DNA of 64,000 bases from Neorhizobium vignae (GTDB lineage: Bacteria; Pseudomonadota; Alphaproteobacteria; Rhizobiales; Rhizobiaceae). The notes beneath the pieces were generated by a model, which worked only from the letters and a program-made list of their open reading frames with translations, made no database searches and was not told the origin of the DNA. Shown piece after piece: positions 48,315-57,884 of the stretch (positions are counted from its first letter, which is position 1; each line of letters starts with the position of its first letter). A program made the translations under genes and the position numbers. Location of the stretch: contig NZ_JNNU01000003.1 of assembly GCF_000732195.1 (NCBI RefSeq), forward strand, positions 372,001-436,000. Direction: 5' to 3'.

Positions 48315-50315
48315 TTACGAGGAACGTTCCTTCAACCCAAGCAGCCAGAGAAGATAAGGCCCGCCGATCAGCGCCGCAAAGAGGCCGACCGGCACCTGAT
48401 AGGGATAGATGACGACGCGCGACAGCCAGTCGGCCATCATGAGCACGCCAGCGCCGATCAGGATTGCCGCGGCAAGTTGGTGATGCAGCTTCTGGAGGCC
48501 GATCAGCCGAGCGAGATGCGGCGCGATCAGTCCGGTCAGGCTCAACGGGCCAACGAGGAAAGACGAGATCGCCGTCATCAATGCCGCAAGGACGGCGAGT
48601 ACAAGGCGGGACGGCAGGACGCGAAGGCCGATGCTGCGGGAAAGGCCTGTGCCGAGCGGCAGGATGGTGAGCCAGCGGATCATCAGGAATAGCGGCGCGG
48701 TCAACACGATGAGCGTGATTATCGCGGTCCAGGCTTCGAAGGCGCCGGCGCGACTGGTCGATCCGGCCATCCAGGTGAGCAGGATATAGCTGCGCATGTC
48801 ACCCTGGGCGAGCACCATGCTGACGATCGCCATGCAGAAGGCGCTGATGGCGATGCCGGCGAGCAGCAGCCGTTCGGCCGAAAACCCGGAGCGGCCGGCA
48901 ATCGCAATCATCACCAGGAGGGCGGCAAACGAGCCGAGCGCCATGCCGAGAAGCATGATGGCAGGCGATGGGACGCTGAACAGGAAGAGAGCAGCCGTCA
49001 GCCCGGCACCGCCGCCGCTCGAGACACCGAGTACTTCGGGACTGGCGATCGGATTGCCGGTCACGCGTTGCATGATGAAGCCGGCTGCTCCGAGCATGGC
49101 GCCGGCACCGCCGGCAGCCAGGATACGCGGCAGGCGGAAGGGCAGAAGCTCGGAAAAGAGCGGGCCGGTTGCAACGCTCCAGCCTTGATCCCTCGGACTT
49201 AGCCCGAGTGCGAGGGCGAAGATGATGGCAAGCGCCAAGGCAAGCAGCGCCAGCGTGACCGCAGGCTTTCGAACCTGCCGAGAGGCGGCATCGGCCGTTG
49301 CGGTTACGGCCGAAAAACCGTGGACGCGCGGCAGGAGCATGAGAAGCAGCGGTCCGCCGAGCAGAGCGGTTGCGGCACCTGTCGGCACGAGATCGGAAAA
49401 ACCCGGCCCGAGCAATTGCGTCAGGCAATCGGTCAGGAAAAGCACCGCGGAGCCCGTCAGAGGAGCGGTCATCATCACCTGTCCGGTTGTGCGTGCACCG
49501 CAGAACCTGGCCATGGTGGGCGCCGCAAGGCCCAGGAAGCCGATAATGCCGACGGTTGCCGTGACCGAGGCGGATAGCCAGACCGCGAGGACGAGGATCG
49601 AAAACCGCACCCCATGCAGCGCGACGCCGAGGCTTCTGGCACTGGAATCGTCAAGCGCCAGGACATTCAGCGGCCGTAGAAGGAGTGCCGCGGCGAGGAT
49701 GCCCGCCGCGAGCCGCGGCGCCAGCGAGATGACACCACTCCAGTCCTGCTGGTTGAGCCCGCCCGCCCCCCAGACATGGATCGACATGGCGTATTCGCCG
49801 CGCGCCAGAACCAGGGTCACGCTGAGCGAAGCCGCGATCAGGCTGACGATCATGCCGGAGATCGCCACAGTGACCGGATCGAGCCCGCGCCGCCAGCTCA
49901 GCACCAGCACGATTGCCACCGCGGCGAAACCGCCGGCAAAGGCAATCAGTTCGCGGGAGATGCCGGTGAGAAGCGGCAGAAAGCCGAGGCCGAGTGTCAG
50001 CGCCAGTTGCGCCCCTGAAGCAATGCCGAGGGTCGAGGCATCTGCAATCGGATTGCGCAGCACCCGTTGCAGCAGCGCGCCGGCAAGACCGAGTGCTGCG
50101 CCGGCGATCAAGGCGATCGCAGCGCGGGGCAGAAGGCTGTCCCACAGCAGGATTGCGTCGAGCACCGCGGCAGTCGCCGCCTCTCCGGGAACGTGCGGGC
50201 GAAAAGTTAGAAGCAGGATGAACGACGTAACGCAGGCGATGCCCAGCACGGCGGCAGGGAGAAGATGGGGCAGGCCGTTGCGCATGGGCATTGGGAGACT
50301 AGCCGTTCCGGACAC
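48315..50315 (-). CDS. fhuB: Iron-siderophore ABC permease, double-length (FhuB type)
   Basis: This is a 666-residue permease made of two FecCD-like halves in one chain, as in E. coli FhuB (about 660). The repeat is visible: first half AGAALGLAGALLQRVLRNPIADASTLGIASGA, second half AGGAGAMLGAAGFIMQRVTGNPIASPEVLGVSSGG. About 18-20 spans are expected. The GTG at 50315 has AAGGGA upstream and overlaps the binding-protein gene; ATGs at 50291 and 50285 are alternatives. It imports the iron-hydroxamate delivered by the binding protein. Confidence 0.9.
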   Translation of the reverse strand: MSGTASLPMPMRNGLPHLLPAAVLGIACVTSFILLLTFRPHVPGEAATAAVLDAILLWDSLLPRAAIALIAGAALGLAGALLQRVLRNPIADASTLGIASGAQLALTLGLGFLPLLTGISRELIAFAGGFAAVAIVLVLSWRRGLDPVTVAISGMIVSLIAASLSVTLVLARGEYAMSIHVWGAGGLNQQDWSGVISLAPRLAAGILAAALLLRPLNVLALDDSSARSLGVALHGVRFSILVLAVWLSASVTATVGIIGFLGLAAPTMARFCGARTTGQVMMTAPLTGSAVLFLTDCLTQLLGPGFSDLVPTGAATALLGGPLLLMLLPRVHGFSAVTATADAASRQVRKPAVTLALLALALAIIFALALGLSPRDQGWSVATGPLFSELLPFRLPRILAAGGAGAMLGAAGFIMQRVTGNPIASPEVLGVSSGGGAGLTAALFLFSVPSPAIMLLGMALGSFAALLVMIAIAGRSGFSAERLLLAGIAISAFCMAIVSMVLAQGDMRSYILLTWMAGSTSRAGAFEAWTAIITLIVLTAPLFLMIRWLTILPLGTGLSRSIGLRVLPSRLVLAVLAALMTAISSFLVGPLSLTGLIAPHLARLIGLQKLHHQLAAAILIGAGVLMMADWLSRVVIYPYQVPVGLFAALIGGPYLLWLLGLKERSS

Positions 50316-51174
50316 GGGATATCCCTTCCGCCAGGAGATTCGCAAAGCGGCTCGCGGCCGGCAGTGCCCCATAGGGATTGATCGATCCGACCGTCAGCAC
50401 TCGGTTTTCACGCACTGCGGGCAAGGCCTTCCAGAAAGCACTTTCGGTCAGCGTCGCAAAAGCGTCTTCCGGATGCGGAGGAATGAGGACGATCCAGGCG
50501 TCGGGCATGGAAGCCAACGTCTCGATACCCATCGGCGCCATGGCCGAATAGCTGGTCGCGCCTGTCCACGCGTTGGCCAGCCCGAGGCGTTTCAAGACCT
50601 CGCCGAACATGCTGTCGGAACCGAAGACCCGGTAGTGGCGCGCATCGCCGAGATTGATCGGCAGGACGGGGCGGCCGTCACCCCTGGCGAAGAGGCCCCT
50701 GTAGCGATCGAGCCGGGCAGCGAGCTCCTCGACCATCCCGCGGGCCGCAGGTCGCCGCAAGCGCTCGCCGATCGCCAGCGTTGCCTGTTCTGCAAGGATA
50801 TACGGGCTTTCGCCCGGTTTGTAGATCGAATGGGTTTCTACCGGTGCGATCCGGCTCATCAGCGGATTGGCCCAGGCATAGAAATTCGAGTTGAGGATCA
50901 GGTCCGGGCCGGCAAAGCGCAGCACCTCGAAATTCGGCGTGCCGCGCAGGCCGAGGTCGGTAACGCCTTCCGGGACATCGGGCTCGATCGCAACCTGTCG
51001 GAACTGGCGAAGCTCGGTCGCCGCCACGACATTGGCGCCGATCGCGAGCAGCGTTTCGAGAAGGGCCCAGTCGAGCGTTGCAACCCGCGGCCCCGCTTCC
51101 TGGGCCCGCAGAGTACGCGCCGCCGCCAAGGCGGCTGCGGCTGTAAGCATGGTTCTACGGGTCAATTGCTGCAC
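50299..51174 (-). CDS. fhuD: Iron-siderophore binding protein (FhuD type), Tat-exported
   Basis: This is a 291-residue class III binding protein. The N-terminus has the twin-arginine pattern TRRTMLTAAAALAAART, so export by Tat is likely, as for E. coli FhuD. The body shows the FhuD-like LDWALLETLLAIGANVVAATEL opening, DLILNSNFYA, the helical backbone and a C-terminal NPYGALPAASRFANLLAEGI. It lies between the TonB receptor and FhuB genes. It delivers a ferric hydroxamate-like siderophore to FhuB. Confidence 0.88.
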   Translation of the reverse strand: MQQLTRRTMLTAAAALAAARTLRAQEAGPRVATLDWALLETLLAIGANVVAATELRQFRQVAIEPDVPEGVTDLGLRGTPNFEVLRFAGPDLILNSNFYAWANPLMSRIAPVETHSIYKPGESPYILAEQATLAIGERLRRPAARGMVEELAARLDRYRGLFARGDGRPVLPINLGDARHYRVFGSDSMFGEVLKRLGLANAWTGATSYSAMAPMGIETLASMPDAWIVLIPPHPEDAFATLTESAFWKALPAVRENRVLTVGSINPYGALPAASRFANLLAEGISRVRNG

Positions 51175-51247
51175 TATTGGCCTGTCTCCAAACGCACAGG
51201 AAGGCCCGAGCCAGGCCTTCCTGCAGAACCTGTGTCAGATCGTCAAA

Positions 51248-53401
51248 CTACCAGACCTTGCTGATCTTGAAGTTGACGGTGCGGGCCTCGCCGTAGCCGC
51301 AGAAATACTGCGTGTTGCAGCCTGCAACATAGCTCTTGTCGAACAGGTTGGTGACGTTAAGAGATGCTTTCCAGTCGTTCTTCTCGTAGCGGATCGCCGC
51401 GTCGAAGACGGTCGCATCCGGAACGCGCAAGGTGTTCTCATTGTCCGCCCAGGACTTGCCGCGATAGCGGACGCCGGCGCCGAAACCGAGCCCTTCCAAC
51501 GGCCCTGCCGTAACGGTGTAGTCGAGCCAGAGCGAACCAAGAACGTCGGGCACGACGTTGGGTGTCCTTCCGATCAGCGTCGGATTGTCCTTGGTGATCT
51601 CGATGTCCGTATACGACGCTGCGGCGATGACCTTCCAGTTTTCGTCCAGATTGAACTTGCCTTCCACTTCGACGCCCCTTGAGCGGACTTCGCCGAGCTG
51701 GCTGGTTACCCCGCCGGTGGTGATCGTGTAATTCTGTTTCGTGATGTCGAAGACGGAGGCCGTCAGGCTGCCGTCGAGCCAGGTCGGCTCGTACTTGACG
51801 CCTGCCTCGAACTGGTAGCCTTCCTCGGGCTTTGGCGCCGCGCCGCCCGTCAGGCCGACGATCGGGCTGAAGAAGGTAGCGGCGCTGACATAGGGCGTCA
51901 GGCCGTTGTCGAACTCGTAGGCCAGACCCGCGCGGCCGCTCCAGGCACGGTCGTTGCTAGAATAGTTCGCCGTTCCTCCCGGCAAAAGGTCATCGATCTC
52001 GTTGTGGACATAGTCGTAGCGGCCGTTGAACGTGGCGATCCAGCCGTCGCCGAACTTGATCTGGTCCTGCGCGTAAACGCCGACCTGATTGATCGTGTAG
52101 ACCTGGTTCAGGTTGCGGCTAATTGTAACGGGCGTGGCGCCGTATATGGGGTTATTCGGGTCAAAGTTGGAATCGAATGGGAAAGACGTCCCAAATTGAT
52201 CTGTATGCAGGCGATAGTAGCGGTAATCGAGACCAACCATGACCTTATGGCTGGCGCCGCCGAGATCGAAGTCGTTTTCCAATCTGTTATCGACGTTAAA
52301 GGCATCGCCCTTGGATGTTATATCTTCCCCATAACGTCCAACGAAGGCATCGGTCTGGTTAAAATCGAAGGGGTAGATATACTTTTCACGCTTATCGAGG
52401 TTGGCATAACGCAGGTTCTGCGTGAATTTCCATCCACCTTCGAATTCGTGCTCGAACTCATAACCGATCATTTTCTGTACGACACGGCCGTGGTCAAAGC
52501 CGGGCTCGCCGAGGAACTGGTCACGCGGGATCTTGCCGTAGCCGGCGTCGACGACCGTGCCGCCGTAGGGCAGCAGGCCGTTGGTCGTGTGGACCTGGTC
52601 GAGGCCGCTGATATAGGCCCAGACCGTCAGGCTGGTGCCCGCGTCCGGCGAGAAGGTGAACTGCGGCATGATAAAGCCGCGCAGGTCCTCGCTGTAGTCG
52701 GTGTAGTTGTCGCCACCGGCGATCTTGCCGGTCAGGCGATAGCTGAAGGTGCCGTCCGGGGTGATCTTGTCGGAGACATCGAAACCGAAGTAGGCGTTGC
52801 CGTTCGTGTTGATGCCGGTCTCGGTGTAGTAGTAGGGCTCGTCGGTCGGACGCTTGCGGATCAGGTTGACGACGCCGCCGGCATTGGCGCCGCCGAGCAG
52901 GACGGAGGCCGGCCCCTTGAGGACCTCGACGCGCTCCAGCATGAACGGATCGAGCTGGAAGCCGCCATAGGCGTGGCTGGTGAGCGCGAGGCTGTCGAAG
53001 AACACCCCCGTCTGCGAAGCATTGAATCCGCGAACATAGATCCAGTCGGTGTCAGGGTCCGAGCCGTAGGGCTGGCCGAACACGCCGGGCGTATAGAGGA
53101 GCACCTGGTCGATCTTGCTGACGGCGCCGCGGTCGTCCATTTCTTTCCGGCCGATGACCGATACGGACTGCGGAATTTCCTTGAGCGGCGTATCGGTCTT
53201 GGAACCGGTCGTCGACTGCCTCGCGACATAACCTTTGACCGGGCCGGTTCCGTCGCCTTCGCCCTCGCCACGAATGACGATCGGCGCCAACGTCGTATCG
53301 GCATCCTGGGCATGAGCCGCCCACGCGCTGCAAACGGCAATAAACGCCACACCCGCACCCAGGCCGAGCCTTGCCCCCAACGCTGTTTTTCTCTTGTCCA
53401 T
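51248..53401 (-). CDS. TonB-dependent ferric siderophore receptor
   Basis: This is a 717-residue outer-membrane receptor. After the signal peptide comes a short N-terminal segment, the plug domain (TGSKTDTPLKEIPQSVSVIGRKEMDDRGA, ERVEVLKGPASVLLGGANAGGVVNLIRKRP) and the 22-strand barrel ending in GEARTVNFKISKVW with a terminal aromatic Trp. There is no N-terminal signalling domain, so regulation is by AraC rather than an ECF sigma. It belongs to the FhuA/ferrichrome-type siderophore receptors; the exact ligand is open. The start at 53401 has GGGG at 6-nt spacing. Confidence 0.92.
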   Translation of the reverse strand: MDKRKTALGARLGLGAGVAFIAVCSAWAAHAQDADTTLAPIVIRGEGEGDGTGPVKGYVARQSTTGSKTDTPLKEIPQSVSVIGRKEMDDRGAVSKIDQVLLYTPGVFGQPYGSDPDTDWIYVRGFNASQTGVFFDSLALTSHAYGGFQLDPFMLERVEVLKGPASVLLGGANAGGVVNLIRKRPTDEPYYYTETGINTNGNAYFGFDVSDKITPDGTFSYRLTGKIAGGDNYTDYSEDLRGFIMPQFTFSPDAGTSLTVWAYISGLDQVHTTNGLLPYGGTVVDAGYGKIPRDQFLGEPGFDHGRVVQKMIGYEFEHEFEGGWKFTQNLRYANLDKREKYIYPFDFNQTDAFVGRYGEDITSKGDAFNVDNRLENDFDLGGASHKVMVGLDYRYYRLHTDQFGTSFPFDSNFDPNNPIYGATPVTISRNLNQVYTINQVGVYAQDQIKFGDGWIATFNGRYDYVHNEIDDLLPGGTANYSSNDRAWSGRAGLAYEFDNGLTPYVSAATFFSPIVGLTGGAAPKPEEGYQFEAGVKYEPTWLDGSLTASVFDITKQNYTITTGGVTSQLGEVRSRGVEVEGKFNLDENWKVIAAASYTDIEITKDNPTLIGRTPNVVPDVLGSLWLDYTVTAGPLEGLGFGAGVRYRGKSWADNENTLRVPDATVFDAAIRYEKNDWKASLNVTNLFDKSYVAGCNTQYFCGYGEARTVNFKISKVW

Positions 53402-53562
53402 TCTATGCCCCACTCACACGAACTTTTCGCCGCTCGCAGGCAGCGGCATTTCATAAGGTGAGCAGTTAACTCATATTTAAAGTTTCGGCTTGGTTCGATC
53501 GGCGACAATTGAATGCTTTTGGGCAAATTCAGAAGGAGTGAGCAAATATTTGCGGAAATGCA

Positions 53563-54447
53563 TCACTGCTGCCTAGCCTTACGCCAGCGGGCCGGAGTGG
53601 TCCCCACATGTTTGCGGAAGACCCTGGTGAAATGCGCCTGGTCCGAGAAGCCGGTTTCGGCGGCAACTTCGGTTAACGCATAGACCTCCGACATCAGCAA
53701 AGCTTTCGCGCGTTCCAGCCGGGCATTGATCTGCCAGTCATGGGGCGCCATTCCGGTCGATGCCTTGAACGAATGGCTGAAATGCGATGGCGACAGGCCC
53801 GTCAGGTCAGCGAGTTCCTGCAGGCGGATATTGCGCATGCAGTTTTCGGTGATGAAATCCGTAGCGCGCCGCAGTTGTGCTACTGCCAGCGTTCCTCGCC
53901 GCCGGGGTGGTACCTTTAGCATCTTCAGGACATCGATGACGAGCGCCAGGGCGAGCCCGTCCCCATAGAGATCATGCAACGGCTCCGGATTGGAAATCTC
54001 GGCGGCGATCAGTCCGGCCAGCGCCATGACACGCTGGTCGGAGAACAGCAACTGGGGGTCTTTGAGCTTTTTTGGGTTGATGTCTTCCATCAAACGGCGG
54101 CCGAGGATGTCCGCGTCGAAGTGGATATCGAGGTGGCGCACATACTGTACGTCGGCAATGTCCAGCCAAAGCTCCATGTCGGCGGGAATATAGGAGATCG
54201 GGCTCTGACTGCTGTCCTGTGGCGCGCCGCGGGATTTCGGGGAAAGCTTTACTACAGGGCGTCCGCGGCCGCGCTGGTCGAGCAGGATGAACAGTCGCGG
54301 ATCCCGTGCCACGTAGTGGCCGCCCGCATAGGCGGCGCATTCCACGTCCCACAGGTCGGCGGTGATGCCGTTCCAGTAACGGCGCCTCAGCCCCCCGATG
54401 ACCGAAAAACCCTCGATCCTGTTCTGCATCCGCGGTTGAAAAATCAT
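53563..54447 (-). CDS. AraC-family transcriptional regulator of siderophore locus
   Basis: This is a 294-residue regulator. The C-terminal 100 residues hold two HTH motifs (RLQELADLTGLSPSHFSHSFKASTG, LTEVAAETGFSDQAHFTRVFRKHVGTTPARW). The N-terminal domain is the variable effector region and may sense the siderophore. It sits between the divergent ATPase gene and the receptor, all but the ATPase being on the same strand, so it likely activates the receptor, transporter and ATPase genes when siderophore is present. The 197-bp region 54448-54644 is the shared promoter area; I see no convincing iron box in it. Confidence 0.88.
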   Translation of the reverse strand: MIFQPRMQNRIEGFSVIGGLRRRYWNGITADLWDVECAAYAGGHYVARDPRLFILLDQRGRGRPVVKLSPKSRGAPQDSSQSPISYIPADMELWLDIADVQYVRHLDIHFDADILGRRLMEDINPKKLKDPQLLFSDQRVMALAGLIAAEISNPEPLHDLYGDGLALALVIDVLKMLKVPPRRRGTLAVAQLRRATDFITENCMRNIRLQELADLTGLSPSHFSHSFKASTGMAPHDWQINARLERAKALLMSEVYALTEVAAETGFSDQAHFTRVFRKHVGTTPARWRKARQQ

Positions 54448-54644
54448 GCAGCTACCCGAATAAATAAAACTTGCATATTTTTATCAACTTTAATCCACTG
54501 TATCAATCCCGCGGGCGTTGCAGATGCCGCATCCTCCCGATCTGCGCGGCACGCGGGTGCAAATACACATAGTGACAGGCCGGCAACGTGACCAACGGCA
54601 CGATAAAGGACGTCGGTTGACCGGAACGTCCGATTCGAAGAAAC

Positions 54645-55505
54645 ATGAGTCTAGTTTCCGGTTTGAAAGACGACGGACGGATGGTAACCATGCCGCTGAA
54701 CCCAAATGAGCGTGAGATCGCCAAGGCAAATCTCCCTCTCCTGTCATTGAAGGAGGCGAGCTTTGCAATCGAAGGCCGCGTCCTCTTACATCCGCTGACG
54801 CTCGATCTTCGGGCAGGCAGGTCGATTGCTCTGATCGGTCACAATGGCTCCGGCAAATCGACAATGTTGAAATTGATCGGCCGGCAGCAGGCGCTGAGCG
54901 CGGGTACTGTCCAGTTCGAGGGCAAGCCCCTTGAAGACTGGAGTGCGCGGGAATTCGCCCGCCGGCTCGCCTATCTGCCGCAGCGGACGCCAGCCGCGCC
55001 CGGCATGCTGGTCAAGGAACTTGTGGCGCTCGGGCGTTATCCATGGCACGGCGCGCTCGGCCGGTTCAGCGCCATCGACAAGCAGAAGGTGGAGGAGGCA
55101 ATCGAGCTCACCGGTATCGGCTCTTTTGCAGAACGCATGGTGGACAGCCTGTCGGGCGGTGAACGCCAGCGTGCCTGGCTTGCCATGCTCGTGGCACAGG
55201 ATGCCACCTGCCTTCTGCTCGACGAACCCATCTCCGCGCTCGATATCGGCCATCAGTTGGAAGTCCTGTCCTTGACGCACGACCTTTGCCGCGAAAAGGG
55301 CATCACCGTCATCACCGTGCTGCACGACGTCAACATGGCCGCCCGCTTCTGCGATGAGATCGTCGCTCTGCATTCCGGCCGGTTGATTGCCCATGGCACC
55401 CCGCAAGAGGTCATGACGACCGAGGAACTCGTTCGCATCTACGACGTCCGGATGGATATCCTATGCCAACCCTCAAGCGGCCGGCTGGTGGCGTTGGCGC
55501 AGTAA
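54645..55505 (+). CDS. fhuC: Iron-siderophore ABC ATP-binding protein (FhuC type)
   Basis: This is a 286-residue ATPase. It has Walker A GHNGSGKS, signature SLSGGERQRAWLAMLVAQ, Walker B CLLLDEPISALD and switch VLHDVNMAARFCDEIV, matching FhuC/FecE proteins. ATGs at 54681 and 54690 are plausible alternative starts, as the conserved domain begins near residue 33. It is divergent from the AraC, receptor, binding protein and permease genes and completes that importer. Confidence 0.9.
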   Translation: MSLVSGLKDDGRMVTMPLNPNEREIAKANLPLLSLKEASFAIEGRVLLHPLTLDLRAGRSIALIGHNGSGKSTMLKLIGRQQALSAGTVQFEGKPLEDWSAREFARRLAYLPQRTPAAPGMLVKELVALGRYPWHGALGRFSAIDKQKVEEAIELTGIGSFAERMVDSLSGGERQRAWLAMLVAQDATCLLLDEPISALDIGHQLEVLSLTHDLCREKGITVITVLHDVNMAARFCDEIVALHSGRLIAHGTPQEVMTTEELVRIYDVRMDILCQPSSGRLVALAQ

Positions 55506-55643
55506 TTTCAAGTATGCAAGTCGGGCCCGCTGGAGATTGCCGTTGGACCGTAACCATAAGAAGACGGCGCACATGATCCGTCATGATGACATGGATGCGG
55601 AATAGCGGCAGCCGTCACGCTGCCGCACGATCTCACTCGTTTT

Positions 55644-56567
55644 TTAGAACCTGTATCCTACTCCCAGCATTGCGAAGGGTTGAACATCGTCCTTGACGAT
55701 CGGGCTGTCCTTGGCATCGCCGAGCACGAAGCCGGCGCCACCGGCCCCCGTGACGCTCCAGTTCTCTGTCATCATGTAGGTGATGGAGCCCTTGAGATCG
55801 ACGCGCTTGACGCCCGCCTTCGCTTCGTATTCTGCCAGGCCGGACTGAGCTGACTGGATCGAAGTCACCCCGAAATACGACTCCATGTGCTTGTCGTCGG
55901 CCCATGTGCCGGACACATCGGCGGAGAAGATGAACCGTTCGTAGCGATGGGAAACTTTCGCGCCGAAAGTGCCCGTTAGTCCCGCGCTGCCGCCTATCGT
56001 CTTGTCCAACTTGGCGTAGACGCCAAATGGACCGACGTCATAGCTGACGATCCCTCCGATGACCCCGCCCATGTCGATGTCGCCCAGACCTCGCAGATAG
56101 TCCGAGTCGTCCTCCTTGCGTCCCATTTCGACGCCACCGGTAACGCCAACCCTGAAGCCGTTTGTTTCGAAAAGATCGATAGTGAGGCCACCGGTATCGA
56201 GATGCACGCGCTCCCCAAACTGGGCGGAGACGAGCGGAAACGGCTGCACCTCGAATTCGTCGGATCCTTCGTATTCGGGCAGGTAAACCGCCCCGACGCC
56301 GATCGTCACCTTCCAATCATGCAGTTTGCCGCGAATGCCGCCGTAGCGTGCCGTATCGAACTGTTGCGGAGGGGCAATCGCCGCATCGGTCGCTTCAAGG
56401 TCGGCCGCGAGTGCCGTGACCGGGAAGAGTGCCGAGGCTGCGGCCAATGCCGTGATCGAGATTTTTATCGTCCACCGTCGCTGAATGATGTCGGAAGCCC
56501 CAACTCCGCTTAAGACCGTATTGCGGTGCCGGTCTTCCGGATGATGCTGATCGTGCTGGCTCACCAA
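55644..56567 (-). CDS. mipA: MipA/OmpV family outer-membrane protein
   Basis: This is a 307-residue protein. A hydrophobic export signal lies at about 35-54 (ITALAAASALFPVTALAA), preceded by an unusual 35-residue polar N-terminus with no internal start codon in frame. The mature part is the MipA/OmpV beta-barrel: DWKVTIGVGAVYLPEYEGSDEFEVQPFPLVSAQFGERVHLD at the start and AMLGVGYRF with a terminal Phe. Family members bind a lytic transglycosylase scaffold or influence antibiotic and metal tolerance. The 16-bp GTAATGCTGC box 67 bp upstream ties it to the two-component system at 57885-59893. Confidence 0.85.
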   Translation of the reverse strand: MVSQHDQHHPEDRHRNTVLSGVGASDIIQRRWTIKISITALAAASALFPVTALAADLEATDAAIAPPQQFDTARYGGIRGKLHDWKVTIGVGAVYLPEYEGSDEFEVQPFPLVSAQFGERVHLDTGGLTIDLFETNGFRVGVTGGVEMGRKEDDSDYLRGLGDIDMGGVIGGIVSYDVGPFGVYAKLDKTIGGSAGLTGTFGAKVSHRYERFIFSADVSGTWADDKHMESYFGVTSIQSAQSGLAEYEAKAGVKRVDLKGSITYMMTENWSVTGAGGAGFVLGDAKDSPIVKDDVQPFAMLGVGYRF

Positions 56568-56634
56568 ATTAACTCCTGATTATAAAGGCTAAAGAAACCG
56601 GGGCATGGTTTCGGGGAGAAGTTGCGGCTGAAGA

Positions 56635-56650
56635 ATTGCCGCAGCATTAC
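56635..56650 (-). promoter_or_regulatory. Response-regulator box 1 (mipA promoter)
   Basis: On the minus strand it reads GTAATGCTGCGGCAAT, 67 bp upstream of mipA. The same 16-mer with one variable base occurs before three other nearby units (57833, 59935, 59972), always in the same orientation relative to the gene. The rest of the interval 56568-56894 shows no gene. Confidence 0.8.
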
Positions 56651-56894
56651 AAGTCGAGATGAAAACCAGCCGGCAATGTCGGTGCGGCAGGGCGAAGCGA
56701 TGGCGGCCAATCCTATTGCCAATGCCGGCGAGCAGCGGACGAACGGAGCAAGGCTTTTGGGGGTGCCGGCCAGTGCTCCGTCCGTCCATGCCGCCTTACG
56801 GGGTCAGGTGGTCGCTGGAGGGTCCGACCGCCGTTCTTCCGTAAAAAGTGCAACGGCTTCGCTGACGCGCATGCCGGTCCTCTCGGGTGAGATG

Positions 56895-57782
56895 TCAGTG
56901 CGTAATGGCCGGTTTCGGCTTCTTGTCGGTCCATTCCGGCGGCGCGCCGTACTTGGCCGCCACGGCTCCCACCAACCCAGGCGCCCGCCCGAAGGCGTCG
57001 CAAGCCGGGTATTTCGGTTTTCCGCCGAGCCAGGACCGCATCCGCTGCCCTGAAGGAAGGGAGATGTTCAATCCTTTCGGCTCCTTGCCGGAAATGAGCA
57101 TTCGCGAAAAGTCGGACGCGAACTTGGAGGCGAGGCCATATGCGTCCCCGACTTCGGAAACGCGGGGTTTGTCCTGGATCGAATTTGCGCCGCGGGCCCA
57201 CACCATTGCCGCGCTCTGAATGCCGCCGCCGTTGACAGCCTCCGCTTCGACCGCCAATCCGCCGAGGCCGAAGGGCAATCGCGGCACGCTGACGGGCAGG
57301 ACAAAGCCGGTACCGACGGTGACGGCGGTTGCGACCCCGGCCACGGCCCTGTTTGTCGGTACGATATCGGTGACGACGGATCGTATTGTCAGATCTGCCG
57401 GTTGGCCGGCCGGGACCATTTGATACTTGTCGCTGAGCGCGACGCAGAGCGCCCGGTCCAATGCGTTCGACACCAGCGAGCGGTCGGCTTCCGTTTTGAT
57501 CCGGGATTCGGCGCTGAAAGAGAAAGTTGTCGGCACGATGCTGACCGTCTTGACCGTGGTCAGATGTCGCCCATCGACGTAAAGGCGTTTCTTGGCCAGC
57601 GTTCCCTTTGGCGTGCCAAGATTGCTGTAGGAAGTCAGTGTGCCTGCCTCCTTCAGTGGCACCGAGGTGCATCCCGTTACCGCCAGGGTCAGGGGCAAAG
57701 CGAAACATAGAGATCTGAAAGCTGATTTGGATGGAGATCCGGCAACTCGGAAAAATGGTTCAATGGATGGATTGCTGCGCAC
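56895..57782 (-). CDS. DUF3313-like lipoprotein
   Basis: This is a 295-residue envelope lipoprotein. The leader ends in a lipobox AVTGC with Cys at about 38. The sequence after it (LKEAGTLTSYSNLGTPKGTLAKKRLYVDG) resembles DUF3313 proteins. A Gly/Val-rich, possibly membrane-touching segment spans about 145-180 (TNRAVAGVATAVTVGTGFVLP). The start is a GTG at 57782 with GAAGG nearby. A response-regulator box sits 50 bp upstream. In other bacteria DUF3313 proteins sit near efflux or envelope-stress systems; function unknown. Confidence 0.75.
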   Translation of the reverse strand: MRSNPSIEPFFRVAGSPSKSAFRSLCFALPLTLAVTGCTSVPLKEAGTLTSYSNLGTPKGTLAKKRLYVDGRHLTTVKTVSIVPTTFSFSAESRIKTEADRSLVSNALDRALCVALSDKYQMVPAGQPADLTIRSVVTDIVPTNRAVAGVATAVTVGTGFVLPVSVPRLPFGLGGLAVEAEAVNGGGIQSAAMVWARGANSIQDKPRVSEVGDAYGLASKFASDFSRMLISGKEPKGLNISLPSGQRMRSWLGGKPKYPACDAFGRAPGLVGAVAAKYGAPPEWTDKKPKPAITH

Positions 57783-57832
57783 GCCTTCGGGCCTCCGTCA
57801 CGGATGTACTGGGGTGACAGTGCGGGGCAAGG

Positions 57833-57848
57833 ATTGCCGCAGCATTAC
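57833..57848 (-). promoter_or_regulatory. Response-regulator box 2 (DUF3313 promoter)
   Basis: GTAATGCTGCGGCAAT on the minus strand is identical to box 1 over all 16 bases, and lies 50 bp before the GTG start of the DUF3313-like lipoprotein. Confidence 0.8.
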
Positions 57849-57884
57849 AGAGGATCGGTCACGGGGTGGACCCGGTGCCGTCTG

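Noticed and set aside
49222-51264. 680-codon plus-strand open frame opposite fhuB/fhuD
   Set aside because: It is antisense to the FecCD repeats; Ser/Arg/Ala-rich low-complexity translation typical of shadows.
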